From a bacterium (GTDB taxonomy: Bacteria; Chlamydiota; Chlamydiia; Chlamydiales; JAFEGQ01): 6,006 nucleotides of DNA. The notes below the pieces were generated by a model. It was not told the origin of the DNA and did not search any database. It saw only the letters and a list, made by a program, of their open reading frames with translations. The stretch lies in the NCBI GenBank assembly GCA_021809305.1, contig JAKBAF010000085.1, positions 1-6,006 of the forward strand, written 5' to 3'. Shown here in pieces: positions 5,016 through 6,006 of the stretch. Both the position numbers and the translations under genes were made by a program. Position 1 is the first letter of the stretch. Each line of letters opens with the position of its first letter.

Positions 5016-6006
5016 TTATTTCGCGCGAGGGGGGCTTAAGCGAAAGTGGTAGGATATCTGCTCATTACCCCAGTTAATGTGTAACCGAGGTGTCGGGCCG
5101 GGGGTAAAATTGCCTCCTACCCAGCCGGGTGGTAGCGTGAGCAACGAAGAGAGTTGGTGAGGATCACGGGGAGACCAAACAGCCAGCTCTGTCTTGCCCT
5201 TTTCTCCTACAAGGCCAAGGTAGATCACGGGTGTCCGGCTCTTGCTTAAGCCATACCACGATGTTTGGGCAAAGAGAAGGGCGTCACCCGGCTCAGCGTT
5301 AGGCGGCTTTGGCAAGACGGCTACCTCTTTCAATGGCTCCTTGCCCTTTGCAGCGTGGATATGCAGGCCATCCGCTGCTACGGTGAGGGCGGTTGTCTCC
5401 CATTCATTTCTCTCAGCGATCCAGGTTGAAGCGCTAAAGCCGTTTGGATTGACCGCTATTAACTGTGGCTTCCCATCATAGGAATCAACCGAAAGGCGGG
5501 TCTCGCCAGGTCGAAATGTGGGAGGAAGAGCAATGCGCTCACGCGAGGTGGGCAGATGGATCGCATTTCTCTCAAGTACTGCAAAAGCTGGCCTTTCCCC
5601 TTGATTAAAGGCGACAAGCTCTCCTGTTCCTGGAACAGTTGTTGCCTGGCCTGATCCCATATCGAATAGTTGAGCTGTAGAGGTAGCTCTCGGGGAGTTG
5701 AAGAGTAATAGCGGAGTGTCGTCGCGATAGATCACCTTAAGAGCCTCACCCTTGCCCTTCTGCCTAAAAAAAGGGCCCTCTCTTGTCCGAGCCACATCGC
5801 GCACGCCTTGCTTTGTCACGCGTCCATCCCTTCCCCTTTCAATAAAGTGCAACCTTAAACTATCCGGAGAGCTTTGCGCGAGAATGAGGCGCCCTCTGTA
5901 TTCAAAGAAAGAGAGATTAGAGGGGGAGATCTCTGCTCCTTGAGGCCCTACAAGGGGGACCTGGCAAAGGGGCGCTCTTCCGCTCTGACCCATGTCATAA
6001 AGAGAG
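5016..6006 (-). CDS. C-terminal part of a beta-rich, probably propeller-like protein, cut by the right edge; function unknown
   Basis: The reading frame ends at TAA 5016-5018 and has an ATG at 5991-5993, which would give 325 residues. The frame remains open to the edge, adding S-L-Y-D before that Met, and no Shine-Dalgarno precedes it. The real start is therefore probably outside the window and this Met internal. The sequence is hydrophilic and beta-rich, with short strand-turn-strand stretches (for example F-F-E-Y-R-G-R-L-I-L-A and T-R-L-S-V-D-S-Y-D-G-K-P-Q-L-I-A) recurring every 60-80 residues, as in beta-propeller blades. L-Y-D-M-G at the edge and L-F-D-M-G at 109-113 look like equivalent blade positions. 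There is no signal peptide, transmembrane segment or catalytic motif in the visible part. A ligand-binding or secreted propeller is a reasonable guess, with no stronger assignment possible. The gene converges on the repeat-protein gene with a 12-base gap. Confidence 0.7.
   Translation of the reverse strand, partial: SLYDMGQSGRAPLCQVPLVGPQGAEISPSNLSFFEYRGRLILAQSSPDSLRLHFIERGRDGRVTKQGVRDVARTREGPFFRQKGKGEALKVIYRDDTPLLLFNSPRATSTAQLFDMGSGQATTVPGTGELVAFNQGERPAFAVLERNAIHLPTSRERIALPPTFRPGETRLSVDSYDGKPQLIAVNPNGFSASTWIAERNEWETTALTVAADGLHIHAAKGKEPLKEVAVLPKPPNAEPGDALLFAQTSWYGLSKSRTPVIYLGLVGEKGKTELAVWSPRDPHQLSSLLTLPPGWVGGNFTPGPTPRLHINWGNEQISYHFRLSPPRAK

Overview
The window is 6 kb of bacterial chromosome, about half G+C by eye, carrying two complete genes and two genes cut by the window edges. 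The only confidently recognised product is a single-domain-pair glycogen debranching enzyme of the prokaryotic type. The taxon cannot be fixed from the sequence. Shine-Dalgarno-like sites and a textbook sigma70 promoter indicate a bacterium. The large membrane protein with three paired hydrophobic segments recalls proteins of the Chlamydiota and other host-associated lineages, but that is a weak hint.

Layout. Positions 2-76 (+) appear to be the tail of an upstream gene whose TGA overlaps the ATG of the next gene (ATGA). Positions 73-2121 (+) encode a 682-residue amylo-alpha-1,6-glucosidase with a GDE_N-type N-terminal domain and a GDE_C (GH133) catalytic domain. A 143-base gap follows. It has no convincing terminator but holds a near-consensus promoter (TTGAAA, 17 bases, TATAAT) at 2193-2221. 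That promoter should drive 2265-5003 (+), a 912-residue protein of unknown function. Twelve bases later, on the opposite strand, lies the 3' end of a gene (5016 to beyond 6006) encoding a beta-rich, probably propeller-like protein that is still open at the right edge.

The 912-residue protein is the most unusual item. Reading it against itself gives an internal repeat architecture A1-B1-A2-B2-B3-A3-B4. Each A module is a pair of hydrophobic segments, with I-R-[FWY]-R directly after the first, followed by a helical region. Each B module is a helical block of about 60 residues ending in [LT]-F-x-x-A-[LC]-x-E. B2 and B3 are adjacent and most alike, so one B unit seems to have been duplicated in tandem later. 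The helical tails of the A modules end in a similar pattern, so the protein may contain seven diverged copies of one helical unit interleaved with three membrane hairpins.

How the genes relate. The debranching enzyme and the clipped upstream gene look translationally coupled, so the left side is probably part of a glycogen or alpha-glucan operon. The repeat protein has its own promoter and is probably a separate transcription unit. The right-hand gene converges on it and belongs to a different unit. Nothing links the repeat protein to glycogen metabolism except position.
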